Origin: Turicibacter sp.
GTDB lineage: Bacteria > Bacillota_I > Bacilli_A > MOL361 > Turicibacteraceae
DNA length: 32,289 nucleotides
Assembly: GCA_009780245.1 (NCBI GenBank)
Contig: WRAJ01000028.1
Location: 1 to 32,289, forward strand
Direction of reading: 5' to 3'
Shown here: piece after piece, positions 31,181 to 32,289 of the stretch
Layout of the letters: every line of letters begins with the position of its first letter
How positions within the stretch are numbered: the stretch's first letter is position 1
Position numbers and translations under genes: made by a program
The notes under the pieces: generated by a model
Databases searched by the model: none
Told to the model about the DNA's origin: nothing
The model's input: only the letters and a program-made list of their open reading frames with translations

Positions 31181-32289
31181 ATGAAAAACAAACCGATCAT
31201 TCGTTTTTTTAGAGGGACGGATAAACTGATTAATTTTTGTATGATGTTTTTGTTGTTAGGTTTGCTTTTATACGGCGGCTATTCCCTCTGGGATACCAAC
31301 CAGATGTTTAATCAAGCCAGTGCCTTTGCCTATGAAATCTACCACCCGATGCGCGAAGAAGAACCTGGCTTTGACGGTTTGCGCGCCATTAATCCGGATG
31401 TGTTTGGCTGGCTCACGGTTTTTGGCACAAACATTGATTACCCGCTCGTTCAAGGTACTGATAATCTTCATTACGTGGATACGAATGCCCGCGGCCTGCC
31501 CGCTTTAACCGGCGCGATTTTTCTCGACTTTCGCAACAACCAAAATTTCACTGATTTTAACAACATCATTTACGGGCATGACATGGCAAGAGAGGCGATG
31601 TTTGGTGAGATCGCTAATTTCGCTGATGAAGGTTACTTTAATGCGCGCCAATTCGGTAGTATCTTCACCGGCCAGCGCCATTACGGGGTAGAATTCTTTG
31701 CTTTTCTACTCGTTGATGCACACGATTCGGGATTTTACAACCCGCGAATGAGTGATCAGATTGTGAAGGCGGACCATTTAGATCGGATTAGGGAAGAAGC
31801 GATCCAATTCAGAGACGTCGATGTGACGACAGCCGATCAGTTGGTGATGTTATCAACGTGTACGGAAACGATCACGAATGGCCGTTTCGTTTTAATTGGA
31901 AGATTAACGAACCACATTGAGCAAAATCCGTTCGCTGATGCGAGAGTTGGGACAGGTCGGTTTGTTCGAGCGTGGGCAGGGTTGTTTCATAGCCCTGTTG
32001 CCATCTTTGTCGGTGCTATTACCGGTACACTTTTGATCATCTTACTGACACTGATGACTTTGTCTACTGTTAAAAGATTAAAAGAAAAAGGAGCAAGAGG
32101 CACCGGACCAACTGAGCAAGCGGAAGAAGAGACTAGCTTATTGCCAATTGATCAAAAGAAAGGCGCACATCTTGTTCGTCGGGAATTTATTTATTTAAGC
32201 AGTAAAATCCTCGGCATTGTTTTGGTCATCACGCTAGTTGTCACCTTTGTCTTTGGTTTTGTTAGCGTTGAAGACTTTGCCATGTCACC
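31181..32289 (+). CDS. Second class B sortase fused to a signal-peptidase-like domain (Ser-to-Ala), 3' end outside the window
   Basis: The open frame runs to the window edge (369 full codons) with AGGAGG at 31169-31174. Residues 18-36 are a membrane anchor. The sortase domain has His133 (IYGHDM), Cys227 (LSTCT) and the Arg of NGRFVLIGRL, and is close to the upstream copy (for example FNNIIYGHDMAR in both). Then come a helix (about 275-298), a loop ending KKGAHLVRREF and another helix (about 339-360). The final residues, EDFAMSP, align with DDLSMVP of the first copy, so the signal-peptidase nucleophile Ser is Ala367. The rest of the domain is not in the window. The genes are 12 bp apart and must be co-transcribed. 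Confidence 0.87.
   Translation, partial: MKNKPIIRFFRGTDKLINFCMMFLLLGLLLYGGYSLWDTNQMFNQASAFAYEIYHPMREEEPGFDGLRAINPDVFGWLTVFGTNIDYPLVQGTDNLHYVDTNARGLPALTGAIFLDFRNNQNFTDFNNIIYGHDMAREAMFGEIANFADEGYFNARQFGSIFTGQRHYGVEFFAFLLVDAHDSGFYNPRMSDQIVKADHLDRIREEAIQFRDVDVTTADQLVMLSTCTETITNGRFVLIGRLTNHIEQNPFADARVGTGRFVRAWAGLFHSPVAIFVGAITGTLLIILLTLMTLSTVKRLKEKGARGTGPTEQAEEETSLLPIDQKKGAHLVRREFIYLSSKILGIVLVITLVVTFVFGFVSVEDFAMS

Overview
The window comes from a low-GC Gram-positive bacterium (Firmicutes, most likely Bacilli or a near relative). The evidence is strong AGGAGG-type ribosome binding sites, lipoprotein and LPXTG/xPxTG sorting signals, class B sortases, a BspA-like DUF285 surface protein and U-tract terminators. 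Surface and secreted proteins dominate. Every gene but one, a 26-codon ORF, is on the + strand. I cannot name the species.

Layout. (1) 4-4902: a catabolic cluster with an ABC solute-binding lipoprotein, an acetate/4-hydroxybutyrate-type CoA-transferase, an alpha/beta hydrolase, a TetR regulator and a FabG/PhaB-type reductase interrupted by one amber codon. (2) 5152-10599: a giant LPETG-anchored nucleotidase with two complete phosphoesterase halves. (3) 10600-11542: terminators, a perfect hairpin, a minus-strand 26-codon ORF with its own promoter and RBS, and a small lipoprotein. (4) 11700-16146: an AT-rich accessory cassette with a MerR-type 19-bp-spacer promoter, a coiled-coil protein, a MerR regulator, a Cys-rich KTR protein, a small membrane protein, a MATE exporter, a broken GNAT gene and a GH10 xylanase with a short C-terminus. 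About 145 bp of duplicated sequence flanks this cassette. (5) 16389-21924: a BspA-like/TIM-barrel-like surface protein, a LytTR regulator, a small secreted four-cysteine protein and an FtsX-type permease. (6) 22265-23536: folC, with a palindromic mobile element in its leader. (7) 23700-32289: a pilus-type operon with a large adhesin, an isopeptide-type pilin and two tandem sortase genes, the second running off the window.

Most striking signals. Both sortase genes encode a class B sortase fused through two membrane helices to a signal-peptidase-I-like domain. In the first the general-base Lys position is Arg. In the second the nucleophile Ser position is Ala. This looks like a one-chain version of the sortase plus SipA-type partnership of streptococcal FctA pili. 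Separately, a non-coding palindromic element occurs twice (1271-1372 and 22010-22234) with matching terminal inverted repeats and 9-10 bp flanking direct repeats. It has one internal unit in one copy and three in the other, which fits a MITE-like element with an expandable core.
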